A stretch of 64,000 bases of DNA from Mucilaginibacter inviolabilis (GTDB lineage Bacteria > Bacteroidota > Bacteroidia > Sphingobacteriales > Sphingobacteriaceae), in contig NZ_JAANAT010000001.1 in NCBI RefSeq assembly GCF_011089895.1, forward strand, positions 2,914,001-2,978,000, given 5' to 3'. The notes beneath the pieces are model-generated. The model made no database searches. It had not been told where the DNA came from and saw only the letters and a list, made by a program, of their open reading frames with translations. Below, piece by piece: positions 45,212-53,594 of the stretch. The first letter of the stretch is position 1. Each line of letters begins with the position of its first letter. The translations under genes and the position numbers were made by a program.

Positions 45212-47647
45212 ATGAAGTTTACAAAAGCGTTTTTATCGATCGCCTTTACACTCGCCCTGATTTGGGTACTGCAAAAAAAATTTGGCCCGGCACCGCCATT
45301 CGGCGATTTTTTAAGTCCGGCTGATGGTTTTTGGCAAAATGCCGAAAGCAAGAATATTTTACCAACTACGCATTTGATGCTTCCCGGGCTTACCGGTAAG
45401 GTGACCATTAAGTATGATGAGAACCGCATCCCGCATATTTTTGCCGACAACGAACATGACCTGTACTATGCACAGGGCTACATAACTGCTACCGAGCGTC
45501 TTTGGCAAATGGACATACAAACCCGCCAGGCTGCCGGCCGGCTGGCCGAAGTGCTTGGCCCCCAGCTGCTCGAGGTCGACCGTTATCATCGCCGTATGGG
45601 TATGGTTTATGGCGCCGAAAAAACCTTAAAAGCCATGATGAACGAGCCGGCCGTGCGCCAGATGGTACTGGCTTACACCGATGGTATTAATGCCTACATT
45701 CATCGCCTGCACCCACGCCAGTATCCCATTGAATTTAAACTGCTTGATTATGCACCGGAAGATTGGAAGCCCATTAACTGCGCTTTCTTACTCAAGCTGA
45801 TGAGCGAAACACTGGCGGGAGGTTCCAATGAATTTGCCATGAGCAACATTCTCAAAAAGTTTGGCCCGCAAACTACCGGTGACCTTTTCCCCGATTATCC
45901 TTTTCATGAAGATCCTATAATACCTTCGGGCACCAAATGGGATTTTAAACCGCTTACCATTCCAAAGCCATCCGCAAGTTTCCTGGCCCAGATGAATGAC
46001 AGCGCTAAGCGCATGGTAAAGGCAGAAGGCATAGGCAGTAACAACTGGGCTGTAGCCGGTAATAAAACGGCTAATGGATATCCTATTTTGGCCAACGACC
46101 CACACTTAAATCTCACTTTTCCGTCTATTTGGTACCAGATACAGCTTACAGCACCTTCTGTAAATGTGTATGGAGTATCGTTACCCGGTTCGCCCTGCGT
46201 TATATTAGGTTTTAATAATAACATCAGCTGGGGTATTACCAATGTAGATGCCGATATTTTGGATTGGTACCAAATCAAATTCAGAGATAATAAAAAGGAA
46301 GAATACTGGTACAACAACCAATGGAATAAGACCAATCGCCGTGTAGAAGTAATCAACATTCGCGGTCAGGAACCTTTATATGATACGGTTATCTACACGC
46401 ATCACGGCCCGGTGGTTTATGAAGATAAAACCAAACAAGGAAAGGGTAATGATTTTGTACCGGTGGGTGACGCTTTAAGATGGATAGCCCATGATGAATC
46501 GGACGAACTGATGGCTATGTATATTTTAAACCGGGGTAAAAACTATACCGATTACCGTAAAGCGCTTACCTACTTTAATGCCCCGGCCTCTAACTTTGTA
46601 TTTGCCAGTAAGGATAATGATATCGCCATCACCCCCAACGGCAAATACCCATTAAAATATCGTGATCAGGGTAAATTCATACTGGATGGTACCGACCCTG
46701 CCGACGACTGGCATGGCTGGATTCCGTTTGATCAAAATCCTACGGTAAAAAACCCTCCGCGAGGTTTTGTAAGTTCGGCCAATCAATCATCAACAGATCC
46801 AACTTATCCGTATTATATCAATTGGTCGTTTGCCTCTTATGAACGTGGTAAGCGTATAAACGACAGACTTACCGCTATGCAAAAAGCAACGGTGGATAGT
46901 ATGCGTATCCTGCAAACCGATACCTATAGCATCCGCGCACAGGATGTGCTGCCAACCCTATTAAAATATCTTGACGTTACCAGATTAGATCATGATCAGC
47001 TATCGGCATTAAGCATGGTTAAAAACTGGGATAAATTTTATAGCGTTGGCTCAACCGGGGCATCAATTTTTAACTCGTGGTGGGTACAATTTTATGGAAT
47101 GGTTTGGAGCGATGAATTTAAGGATAAGGACTTGCAGGAAAATTATCCCTCTATGGACAGAACCGAAAAGCTATTGATACAACAACCCGGTGCCAAATGG
47201 TTTGACAATGTGAATACACCTGCTAAAGAAACCTGTGCAGATATTGTTACCCAGTCATTTAAAACCGCTGTTGCCGGTTTAGTAAAAAAATACGGTAAAC
47301 CTGGCCCGGCATGGGCATGGGGCAAGGTTAAAAAAATGGAGATAACTCACCTTACCCGCCAGGAAGCTTTTAGCTCTGGCAATTTTGAATCGGGTGGAGC
47401 AGGTTCAACCGTAAATGCCCTGCATGACGGGCACGGTCCGTCATGGCGCATGGTGGTACAAATGGGGCCAACAGTAAAAGGGTACGGCATTTTACCCGGT
47501 GGCGAATCGGGCAATCCCGGCAGTTTTTTTTATGATGATATGCTAAAAATCTGGCAAAAAGGGGAGCTAAAAGAATTGCTGTTCCTTCAAGCACCCGATG
47601 AAATGTCTGATCGTGTCAAAACAACATTAACAATAAACAGCAAATAA
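45212..47647 (+). CDS. Penicillin acylase-family amidohydrolase (Ntn hydrolase)
   Basis: An 811-residue exported enzyme precursor. The N-terminal hydrophobic segment (FLSIAFTLALIWVL) acts as signal or anchor. The alpha part shows KYDENRIPHIFADNEHDLYYAQGYITATERLWQMD, the family start, where the AL/YAxGYxTA region is well conserved. The autocatalytic cleavage site lies before Ser276 (GIGSNNWAVAGNKTANG, then LANDPHLNL). This Ser becomes the catalytic N-terminal nucleophile. The substrate could be an acyl-homoserine lactone, beta-lactam side chain or other amide. It is flanked on both sides by copies of the AGTATCAAGTAGC repeat. Confidence 0.92.
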   Translation: MKFTKAFLSIAFTLALIWVLQKKFGPAPPFGDFLSPADGFWQNAESKNILPTTHLMLPGLTGKVTIKYDENRIPHIFADNEHDLYYAQGYITATERLWQMDIQTRQAAGRLAEVLGPQLLEVDRYHRRMGMVYGAEKTLKAMMNEPAVRQMVLAYTDGINAYIHRLHPRQYPIEFKLLDYAPEDWKPINCAFLLKLMSETLAGGSNEFAMSNILKKFGPQTTGDLFPDYPFHEDPIIPSGTKWDFKPLTIPKPSASFLAQMNDSAKRMVKAEGIGSNNWAVAGNKTANGYPILANDPHLNLTFPSIWYQIQLTAPSVNVYGVSLPGSPCVILGFNNNISWGITNVDADILDWYQIKFRDNKKEEYWYNNQWNKTNRRVEVINIRGQEPLYDTVIYTHHGPVVYEDKTKQGKGNDFVPVGDALRWIAHDESDELMAMYILNRGKNYTDYRKALTYFNAPASNFVFASKDNDIAITPNGKYPLKYRDQGKFILDGTDPADDWHGWIPFDQNPTVKNPPRGFVSSANQSSTDPTYPYYINWSFASYERGKRINDRLTAMQKATVDSMRILQTDTYSIRAQDVLPTLLKYLDVTRLDHDQLSALSMVKNWDKFYSVGSTGASIFNSWWVQFYGMVWSDEFKDKDLQENYPSMDRTEKLLIQQPGAKWFDNVNTPAKETCADIVTQSFKTAVAGLVKKYGKPGPAWAWGKVKKMEITHLTRQEAFSSGNFESGGAGSTVNALHDGHGPSWRMVVQMGPTVKGYGILPGGESGNPGSFFYDDMLKIWQKGELKELLFLQAPDEMSDRVKTTLTINSK

Positions 47648-47656
47648 GATAAATTT

Positions 47657-47748
47657 AGTATCAAGTAGCTAGTATCAAGTATCATGACTTTTGAACAACT
47701 ATCGACAAATACAAGTATCTTGATACTTGATACTAGCTACTTGATACT
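47657..47748. repeat. AGTATCAAGTAGC-family inverted repeat, copy 2
   Basis: The left arm starts AGTATCAAGTAGCTAGTATC at 47657 and the right arm (47715-47748) mirrors it, ending GCTACTTGATACT. The spacer is about 24 bases. It lies 9 bases after the acylase stop codon. Confidence 0.9.
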
Positions 47749-47765
47749 CTAAAGAAAATAAGATT

Positions 47766-48104
47766 ATGTTATTCCTCATTATACTCATATTATCATTTGC
47801 AAGCGGTTTCTTTTTGCCCTGGTGGGTAGTGGCTATTGCGGCATTTTCGGCAGCCTTCTTTATCGGCAAAACATCGGGGCAGGCATTCTTGTCGGGTTTT
47901 TTAGCGGTGTTTATCGTTTGGATAGTGTTGGCTTTATTTAAAAGCATCCCAAACGATCATATATTGGCCAAAAAAGTGGCAGTTATGTTTCATTTACCAG
48001 GCTGGGGTTATCTACTGGTGATCACCGGGATTATCGGAGGGCTGGTGAGCGGTTTCGCGGCGCTTTCGGGCGTGCTGCTCAAAAAGGCTTTTGAAAAAGA
48101 ATAA
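47766..48104 (+). CDS. Small membrane protein of unknown function
   Basis: A 112-residue membrane protein with about three or four hydrophobic segments (MLFLIILILSFASGFFLPWW, AAFSAAFFIGKT, FLSGFLAVFIVWIVLALF, YLLVITGIIGGLVSGFAALSG) and a short basic C-terminus. The pattern of glycines (GGLVSGF) fits helix packing. It is not recognised beyond this. It follows repeat copy 2 by 17 bases. Confidence 0.75.
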   Translation: MLFLIILILSFASGFFLPWWVVAIAAFSAAFFIGKTSGQAFLSGFLAVFIVWIVLALFKSIPNDHILAKKVAVMFHLPGWGYLLVITGIIGGLVSGFAALSGVLLKKAFEKE

Positions 48105-48108
48105 ACAC

Positions 48109-48190
48109 TAATTACACAAATGGCTTCGAATTAACACAAATAAAAATTGAACTATTCAATTCGTGTAATTCGAAGCCATCCGTGTAATTA
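48109..48190. repeat. TAATTACAC / GTGTAATTA inverted repeat
   Basis: TAATTACACAAATGGCTTCG (from 48109) and CGAAGCCATCCGTGTAATTA (to 48190) are inverted arms of about 20 bases with one mismatch region. Further inside, AATTAACAC and GTGTAATT add pairing. It lies between two convergent genes. Confidence 0.82.
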
Positions 48191-48200
48191 ATGTCCAATT

Positions 48201-48872
48201 TTAGAATGCGCCAACTGCTTCTTTTAGCGCAGCAACTCCATCTTTATCGCTTTTTGAAGAAGCAAAAACTTCCTGCGAAGTAGATTTATCGCCATAAAAA
48301 TTGGCGATGGCACTTTTATCAATGGCCAGGTTTGAACCATTAATAGTTATACCGGCAAATAAACCGCGGCTGCGTGAGTAAGAGTAAACCTCGGCTTCCA
48401 GCTTATAATCGGTACTGGCCGATGAGCTGCGACCAACAGGACCTGCCGCTGCCGAAATATCGCCACCGATGGTAAAATCGCCGTTTTCAACTTTGGTCAA
48501 TACTCCCTTGTGATGGAATACCAGGATCAGGTCGACAGATTGTACACCAATCTGTAAACCAAAGCTACCACCGGTTAGGGTTACAAACACAGGGTCGCTC
48601 CACTTGCCATTAGCCAACTTTACCATGGCTACGCCTCTGCCCCGTTTACCACCAATACCAAAACCGGCATTAATCATTTTAGGGATAACAACAATTCCTT
48701 CCGACTGCTCCATTAACTGATGCGGGATGGTTTCACTCATTTTGGCAAACTCCTTTAATACATTAGCAGCATTATGTACGCGTTCCGTTTCTTTATCGCC
48801 TGCTTTGGCCGAAATCAGCACAAAAAACAAGCTTAGAATCAATGGGAACTTCAAAAATTTCAATGTTTTCAT
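48201..48872 (-). CDS. SYLF-domain (Ysc84-like) lipid-binding protein
   Basis: A 223-residue exported protein. MKTLKFLKFPLILSLFFVLISAKA is a signal peptide. From about residue 55 the SYLF domain begins: IPHQLMEQSEGIVVIPKMINAGFGIGGKRGRGVAMVK, then LTGGSFGLQIGVQSVDLILVFH and FTIGGDISAAAGPVGRSSSASTDYKLEAEVYSYSRSRGLFAGI. The domain binds phosphoinositides or other lipids in eukaryotes; the bacterial role is unclear. It is expected in the periplasm or at the outer membrane. Confidence 0.9.
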   Translation of the reverse strand: MKTLKFLKFPLILSLFFVLISAKAGDKETERVHNAANVLKEFAKMSETIPHQLMEQSEGIVVIPKMINAGFGIGGKRGRGVAMVKLANGKWSDPVFVTLTGGSFGLQIGVQSVDLILVFHHKGVLTKVENGDFTIGGDISAAAGPVGRSSSASTDYKLEAEVYSYSRSRGLFAGITINGSNLAIDKSAIANFYGDKSTSQEVFASSKSDKDGVAALKEAVGAF

Positions 48873-49045
48873 GGGGGTAAAATTACAATTTGTACAATGT
48901 TATATATAATTACTAACCCCCAAAACGCATACTTGTTTACATAATTGTGCAAGCAAACGGTCATTTGTTTTTGGTTTGAACCTTAGTATCCATGATTCGG
49001 GGAATCTACACATCTGAAATCCACACATCTGCACATCAATATTCT

Positions 49046-49053
49046 TATCTTTG
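49046..49053 (+). promoter_or_regulatory. -7 box TATCTTTG for the LuxE-like gene, nearly leaderless
   Basis: TATCTTTG exactly fits TAnnTTTG and ends 6 bases before the ATG at 49060. Transcription should start about 4-5 bases after the box, so the mRNA would have a leader of only one to three bases. There is no clear -33 TTTG. Confidence 0.6.
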
Positions 49054-49059
49054 CGAATA

Positions 49060-50046
49060 ATGAACACACCGGATAAACAACAGGTATTTTCTATCCATAA
49101 CACAACCGATTTTGATCAGGCAACTCTGCAGGTCTTTAGGCATCAGGCCAAAAACTGCAGCGTTTACGGGCAATTTATTTCGGGACTAAAAATTGATGCG
49201 GATAAGATTACTTCGGTTGAGCAAATCCCTTTCCTACCGATAGAGTTTTTCAAATCGCACCGGATACTGAGTACTAATGCCCCGGTTGAATTAACGTTTA
49301 CCAGTTCGGGTACTACAGGCATGGTTACCAGCAGGCATTTGGTAAGTGATAAAACCTGGTATGAGGATAGTTTCCGTGATGCTTTTCAATTGTTTTATGG
49401 TGATATCAGGGATTATACTGTATTAGCCTTGCTGCCATCATACCTGGAGCGCGATGGTTCATCACTCATTTATATGGTTGATGACCTGATCAAACAATCT
49501 CAAAATCCCGATAGCGGTTTCTTTTTATATAACCACGACGAACTATATCATCAGCTACAAAAACAACAAGCGGCCAAACGGCCCACCCTTTTGATCGGAG
49601 TTACTTTTGGTTTACTTGATTTTATCGAAAGCTATCAGATCAATTTTCCAGAATTGATTGTAATGGAAACCGGCGGCATGAAAGGCCGGCGTAAAGAAAT
49701 GATCCGCGAGGAGCTGCATGACACGCTCTGCAAAGGCTTCGGCGTAAGCCACATACATTCAGAATATGGCATGACCGAACTACTGTCACAAGCCTATTCC
49801 AAAGGTGATGGTATTTTTGAATGCCCGCCCTGGATGAAAATCATCATCCGCGATACTAATGACCCTATCAGCACGTTAGCAAAGGGCAAAACAGGCGGCA
49901 TCAATGTGATCGATCTGGCCAATATCAATTCCTGCTCATTTATTGCCACGCAGGATTTGGGTAAGATCAACACAGACGGCGCATTTGAAGTATTAGGCAG
50001 GTTTGATCAGTCAGACATCCGCGGATGCAATTTACTGATTGCTTAG
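49060..50046 (+). CDS. LuxE/PaaK-like acyl-protein synthetase-type enzyme
   Basis: A 328-residue protein related to acyl-protein synthetase LuxE and the AMP-forming ligase superfamily. FTSSGTTGMVTSRHLVSD carries the Ser/Thr-Gly rich phosphate loop. LLIGVTFGLLDFIESY, METGGMKGRRKEMIREELHD and HSEYGMTELLSQAYSKGDGIFECPPWMKI are the later adenylate-forming motifs (the YGMTE motif is A5-like). It lacks the usual C-terminal lid sequence of large ligases, as LuxE does. No luxC or luxD is nearby, so light production is not implied; fatty-acyl or aryl activation for lipids is likely. ATG 49060 is used; TTG at 49051 lies before it. Confidence 0.8.
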   Translation: MNTPDKQQVFSIHNTTDFDQATLQVFRHQAKNCSVYGQFISGLKIDADKITSVEQIPFLPIEFFKSHRILSTNAPVELTFTSSGTTGMVTSRHLVSDKTWYEDSFRDAFQLFYGDIRDYTVLALLPSYLERDGSSLIYMVDDLIKQSQNPDSGFFLYNHDELYHQLQKQQAAKRPTLLIGVTFGLLDFIESYQINFPELIVMETGGMKGRRKEMIREELHDTLCKGFGVSHIHSEYGMTELLSQAYSKGDGIFECPPWMKIIIRDTNDPISTLAKGKTGGINVIDLANINSCSFIATQDLGKINTDGAFEVLGRFDQSDIRGCNLLIA

Positions 50047-50054
50047 TGTATTTT

Positions 50055-50149
50055 AGTATCAAGTAGTTAGTATCAGGTAGCATGACATTTTCTGCATGAT
50101 CATATCGGGTTTCAGAATCTTGATACTTGATACTAACTACTTGATACTA
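50055..50149. repeat. AGTATCAAGTAG-family inverted repeat, copy 3
   Basis: The left arm begins AGTATCAAGTAGTTAGTATC at 50055; the right arm (50117-50149) mirrors it and ends AACTACTTGATACT. Both arms share a GTT/AAC change against copies 1 and 2, so pairing is kept by compensating changes. It lies 8 bases after the LuxE-like stop codon. Confidence 0.9.
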
Positions 50150-50211
50150 AAATCTTGACTCTTTTAACCGGTATTATTATTATTTTTGCACGCAGCACAA
50201 ATGCTAAAATC

Positions 50212-50907
50212 ATGATTGAGAAATTTTTAAACGAGGAACAGGATCCTAAAGCAGTTGAAAAAGTATATTCCCGCCTGGTAGACCTGCTATCTTCTGGTGA
50301 AGAGATCATTTATATAGCGGTTCAGAAAAAGCCATTGGTAAACTTATTTCCGGATTGCATTGCCATTACCAACAAACGTGTGTTATTTTTTACCCCGGCC
50401 AACCTGGGCTTATCTATCAAGTTTGTTGATTTTGTTTGGAAGGATATTGTTGATGTACATACCAAAGAAGAAATCATTGGTGCTGTATTTAGCGTAAAAA
50501 CCACCAATGGCGCCGAAATGGCCGTTGATTACCTACCCAAGATCCAGGGCCGTAAATTATATCAATATGCCCAGGAGCGTAAAGAAATTGAGCGCGAAGC
50601 CCGTCGCCAGCGTGATCTGGAACAAAAACGTGCCGAATCAGGCTCTATTCAGTTTGACAATCCCGCTGCTGCCCGTACAACCACTGCACAACAAGCCTTT
50701 ACTGCGCCAGCTCCGGTAGTTGTTGAACAGCCCGCACCAACTCCTGTTGCTCCGCCAGCACCGGCACCCGCACCAGTTGTGCATGAAGCGCCAAAGCCGG
50801 ATGAGCTTACCGAAAAATTAAAAAAATTAAAAACGTTGTTTGATAACGGCCTGATATCCCAGGAAGAATACAATCACAAAAAACTCGATCTGCTGAGTGA
50901 TTTGTAA
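50212..50907 (+). CDS. PH-domain and SHOCT-domain protein
   Basis: A 231-residue cytoplasmic protein. An N-terminal bacterial PH-like domain (about residues 25-125; AVQKKPLVNLFPDCIAITNKRVLFF, WKDIVDVHTKEEIIGAVFSV) is followed by a charged helix (about 120-145, EREARRQRDLEQKRAESG), a Pro/Ala-rich linker (APTPVAPPAPAPAPVVHE) and a C-terminal SHOCT domain (DELTEKLKKLKTLFDNGLISQEEYNHKK). SHOCT often aids oligomerisation. ATG 50212 is chosen; an upstream in-frame start at 50155 overlaps repeat copy 3. Confidence 0.85.
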   Translation: MIEKFLNEEQDPKAVEKVYSRLVDLLSSGEEIIYIAVQKKPLVNLFPDCIAITNKRVLFFTPANLGLSIKFVDFVWKDIVDVHTKEEIIGAVFSVKTTNGAEMAVDYLPKIQGRKLYQYAQERKEIEREARRQRDLEQKRAESGSIQFDNPAAARTTTAQQAFTAPAPVVVEQPAPTPVAPPAPAPAPVVHEAPKPDELTEKLKKLKTLFDNGLISQEEYNHKKLDLLSDL

Positions 50908-50917
50908 AAGTCATTAT

Positions 50918-50955
50918 AAAAAAGGGCGGTAAGTTAAAACTTACCGCCCTTTTTT
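50918..50955 (+). terminator. Terminator after the PH-SHOCT gene
   Basis: AAAAAAGGGCGGTAAG (50918) and CTTACCGCCCTTTTTT (to 50955) form a 16-base perfect stem around a short loop. It is symmetric and could stop transcripts from both sides. Confidence 0.92.
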
Positions 50956-51018
50956 GTCATTAGGTCATTGCTGTTTTTAGTAATGACTTAATGACGATTT
51001 ATCAAATGACTCAATGAC
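50956..51018. repeat. GTCATTAGGTCATT repeat, left side of the toxin-antitoxin pair
   Basis: GTCATTAGGTCATT is followed by TAATGACTTAATGACGA and AAATGACTCAATGACTT. GTCATTA and TAATGAC form local dyads. A related inverted copy lies at 52079-52150, so the RES-Xre genes are bracketed by this family. Confidence 0.72.
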
Positions 51019-51035
51019 TTTTATAATATAATGAT

Positions 51036-51491
51036 CTAATTTAAAAGCCGGTCGTCAAAACTAAAAGATTCTTTATTCACTATTTTAATATTTTTGGCTT
51101 CGGGGTGTAATGGGTTAAGTATATAATTGTACTCTGCCGATACTATAGCCGATGGTACGCGCATGGCCAGGTATTCCTGCTTTTTCAGAAACTCGTCGCC
51201 AAGTTTTCTTAGCGCCACCGGGCCCGAAACGTCCTGCCAGTTATCAGGTAATAAATCCGGGTTTAGTTCTGTGATGCTGTAATTCGGAACGTCAATCTGA
51301 GCCAAACAAAAATTTGCAGGAACAATTAAAGGATCCAAATGTACCAGTACTTCCAGAACCGCTAATGATCGGGATGAGGCCAGATAAAGCATGGGCTTCC
51401 CCTCACTGTTCCAGCGGCCGCCGTATAACCTGGCTCCCGTTCCGCTCAGATCATCCACATATTGGCATTTCGCTATACGATATAAAACCAT
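51036..51491 (-). CDS. RES-domain toxin
   Basis: A 151-residue RES-family toxin. In characterised RES-Xre systems the toxin degrades NAD+. The fold shows VLYRIAKCQYVDDLSGTGARLYGGRWNSEGKPMLYLASSRSLAVLEVLVHL: the conserved Arg (GGRWN), Tyr, Glu (VLEVL) and later Ser-containing residues fit the RES active site. Its ATG overlaps the antitoxin TGA by one base (TGATG at 51491), so translation is coupled. The antitoxin comes first, the usual RES-Xre order. Confidence 0.9.
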   Translation of the reverse strand: MVLYRIAKCQYVDDLSGTGARLYGGRWNSEGKPMLYLASSRSLAVLEVLVHLDPLIVPANFCLAQIDVPNYSITELNPDLLPDNWQDVSGPVALRKLGDEFLKKQEYLAMRVPSAIVSAEYNYILNPLHPEAKNIKIVNKESFSFDDRLLN

Positions 51492-51988
51492 CAGGCAAAA
51501 ATACCGTGCTCTATACGGCCTAACTCCCTAAAAACCATATCAAAACCGGCAGAAGTATCCAGGATGGTTACCGGGGCCTCGCCCTTAAACACGTAGCCTG
51601 GAGTTTTTACCCATATTTTAAATTTATCCATGGAGCCAAAAACCTCCTCGCCACGGGTATACAGGCGGGCCAGTTCAACAGCCTTTTCGGCGTACTCCGT
51701 TTTAATGATGGCGTTATCATCATAACGTTGTAAGGTACGCTCCGAGATGTGTAATATATTGGCCAGCTCTTGTATATTGAGGGATATTTTTTTGGCTAAG
51801 GAAAGCAAAACGCTTTTTGGGAAGCCTTTACGCGCCAGGTTAATGATATCAAAATCTGTAGAAAATTTAACAGACTTTGCCCCCTCGAGTAAATGATAAA
51901 ATGAAGGAACCGGAGCCTGAACGGCGTACGCTGCCATGGGCTCATTCAATTCATTTTTTTTGCTATCAATTTTTGTTTTGTACGACAT
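51491..51988 (-). CDS. Xre/MbcA/ParS-type antitoxin with DUF2384 domain
   Basis: A 165-residue antitoxin for the RES toxin. It has an N-terminal extension, a central helix-turn-helix-like region (about 65-110, SLNIQELANILHISERTLQRY) and a C-terminal DUF2384 domain (about 110-165, EVFGSMDKFKIWVKTPGYVFKGEAPVTILDTSAGF, then RELGRIEHG), which contacts the toxin. The start at ATG 51988 is supported by the promoter: a TATATTTG box ends 6 bases upstream. A longer frame from 52024 would begin inside or before this promoter. Confidence 0.9.
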   Translation of the reverse strand: MSYKTKIDSKKNELNEPMAAYAVQAPVPSFYHLLEGAKSVKFSTDFDIINLARKGFPKSVLLSLAKKISLNIQELANILHISERTLQRYDDNAIIKTEYAEKAVELARLYTRGEEVFGSMDKFKIWVKTPGYVFKGEAPVTILDTSAGFDMVFRELGRIEHGIFA

Positions 51989-52025
51989 ATATACAAATAT
52001 ACTTACCATTTGTCGTATTTCCAAA
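51981..52025 (-). promoter_or_regulatory. Promoter and possible autoregulatory operator of the RES-Xre operon
   Basis: Read on the minus strand, TTTG at 52025-52022 and TATATTTG at 52001-51994 are separated by 20 bases, an excellent match to the Bacteroidota -33/-7 promoter. The start would be at about 51990-51989, one or two bases before ATG 51988, giving a nearly leaderless mRNA. TACGACA and TGTCGTA (51981-51987, 52011-52017) form an inverted pair around the -7 box and could be the antitoxin binding site. Confidence 0.75.
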
Positions 52026-52037
52026 GTTTTTCACAAT

Positions 52038-52075
52038 AAAAAAAGCGATGAGTTTTAAACTCATCGCTTTTTTTA
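52038..52075 (-). terminator. Terminator of tyrS
   Basis: GCGATGAGTTT and AAACTCATCGC pair perfectly, with A and T runs on the two sides. On the minus strand it is 78 bases after the tyrS stop and before the antitoxin promoter. Confidence 0.9.
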
Positions 52076-52078
52076 TTA

Positions 52079-52150
52079 AGTCATTATTCATTGAGTCATT
52101 AAACCGGCTAATGACCTAATGACGCCAAAAGCTAATGAAATAATGACTTA
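52079..52150. repeat. AATGACCTAATGAC repeat, right side of the toxin-antitoxin pair
   Basis: AGTCATTATTCATTGAGTCATT and AATGACCTAATGAC are found here; the latter is the inverted form of GTCATTAGGTCATT at 50956. The family therefore occurs in opposite orientation on each side of the RES-Xre genes. Confidence 0.7.
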
Positions 52151-52152
52151 AC

Positions 52153-53436
52153 TTATTCAGCAACAATCAAAAAATAATTCTTCTTGCCTTTTTGTACCAC
52201 CAGGAATTTATTATTGATCAAAGCATCGGCAGTATAAATATCATCGGCAGTAGCAATTTTAACTTTATTAATAGCCGAACCTCCGCCTTGTATCATCTTT
52301 TTAGCTTCACCTTTTGACGGGAATATGGCCGTTTTCACAGCCAGCAAATCACTAACATTGATGCCTTGCTGCAACTCAGCTAAAGTCACGCTAAAATTAG
52401 GCACACCGGCAAACAGTCCCAACACCTCGGCATCATTCAGTTCATTTAAAAACTCAATGCCTACGTTGCCAAATAAAAACTCAGATGATTTAATGGCCTT
52501 TTCATACTCTGCTTCACCATGTACGCGTATGGTTATATCTTTGGCCAGCGCTTTTTGTAATATCCGTGTATGCGGCGCTGCATCATGCTCCACCTCCAAA
52601 GCTTCAATCACATCACGCTCAAACAACGTAAATATGCGGATATATGCTTTGGCATCAACATCGGTGGTATTTAACCAGAACTGGTAAAACTGGTATGGCG
52701 ATGTGCGCTCTGCATCCAGCCAAACCGCGCCGCTTTCGGTTTTACCAAATTTGGTACCATCAGCCTTTTTGATCAGATTGGTAGTTAGGGCAAATGCTTC
52801 GCCGCTATCTTTACGGCGAATGAGCTCAGTACCGGTCACAATATTACCCCACTGATCGCTGCCCCCCATCTGGATGCTGCAATTATGGTGTTTCCACAGG
52901 TAATAAAAATCGTAACCCTGCACTAGCTGATAGGTGAACTCGGTGAATGACATCCCGGTATCGCCTTCCAGGCGTTTCTTTACCGAATCTTTAGCCATCA
53001 TGTAATTAACGGTAATGTGCTTGCCTACATCGCGGATAAAATCAAGAAAGGTAAAATTCTTGAACCAATCGTAATTATTCACCATTTCGGCACTATTGGC
53101 GCCGCTGTTAAAATCCAGAAAACGGGTCAATTGCTTTTTAACCGACTCCAGGTTATGCTGCAAAACCTCTTCCGACAGTAAATTACGCTCCTGCGATTTA
53201 CCTGAGGGATCGCCAACCATACCGGTAGCACCACCAACCAAAGCATAAGGTTTATGACCGGCCCGCTGAAAATGGATCAGCGTCATGATTTGCGTTAGGT
53301 GACCAACATGCAATGAATCGGCGGTTGGGTCAAATCCTATATATCCCGAAGTCATGCCTTTATTCAGCTTTTCTTCAGTACCCGGCATTTCGGTATGCAG
53401 CATTCCTCGCCAGCGTAATTCTTCAACAAAGTTCAT
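52153..53436 (-). CDS. tyrS: Tyrosyl-tRNA synthetase
   Basis: A 427-residue class I synthetase that attaches tyrosine to tRNA-Tyr. The HIGH-like motif is [14 protein letters not shown] (about residues 34-47), followed by the tyrosine pocket [24 protein letters not shown] and the KMSKS-like KFGKTE (in [14 protein letters not shown]). The C-terminal S4-like RNA-binding domain is [30 protein letters not shown]. The start is ATG 53436; the extra in-frame TTG at 53442 is not needed. A -7 box TATATTTG lies at 53464-53457. Confidence 0.97.
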   Translation of the reverse strand: MNFVEELRWRGMLHTEMPGTEEKLNKGMTSGYIGFDPTADSLHVGHLTQIMTLIHFQRAGHKPYALVGGATGMVGDPSGKSQERNLLSEEVLQHNLESVKKQLTRFLDFNSGANSAEMVNNYDWFKNFTFLDFIRDVGKHITVNYMMAKDSVKKRLEGDTGMSFTEFTYQLVQGYDFYYLWKHHNCSIQMGGSDQWGNIVTGTELIRRKDSGEAFALTTNLIKKADGTKFGKTESGAVWLDAERTSPYQFYQFWLNTTDVDAKAYIRIFTLFERDVIEALEVEHDAAPHTRILQKALAKDITIRVHGEAEYEKAIKSSEFLFGNVGIEFLNELNDAEVLGLFAGVPNFSVTLAELQQGINVSDLLAVKTAIFPSKGEAKKMIQGGGSAINKVKIATADDIYTADALINNKFLVVQKGKKNYFLIVAE

Positions 53437-53456
53437 ATTCAATATTTCAAAGGCTG

Positions 53457-53464
53457 CAAATATA
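53457..53464 (-). promoter_or_regulatory. -7 box TATATTTG for tyrS
   Basis: On the minus strand TATATTTG fits TAnnTTTG exactly and ends 20 bases before ATG 53436, giving a leader of about 16 bases. Confidence 0.65.
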
Positions 53465-53594
53465 AGAGAATAATTGGCTGGGCCGAATAGCTATATCACA
53501 CCTATACCGGGTTAACTACAGGTAAAATCTATTTCAAATAATTACTTATTTTTTGTACCTTGAACAAAAGCCACTATTTTGCACAGTAGCGCCT

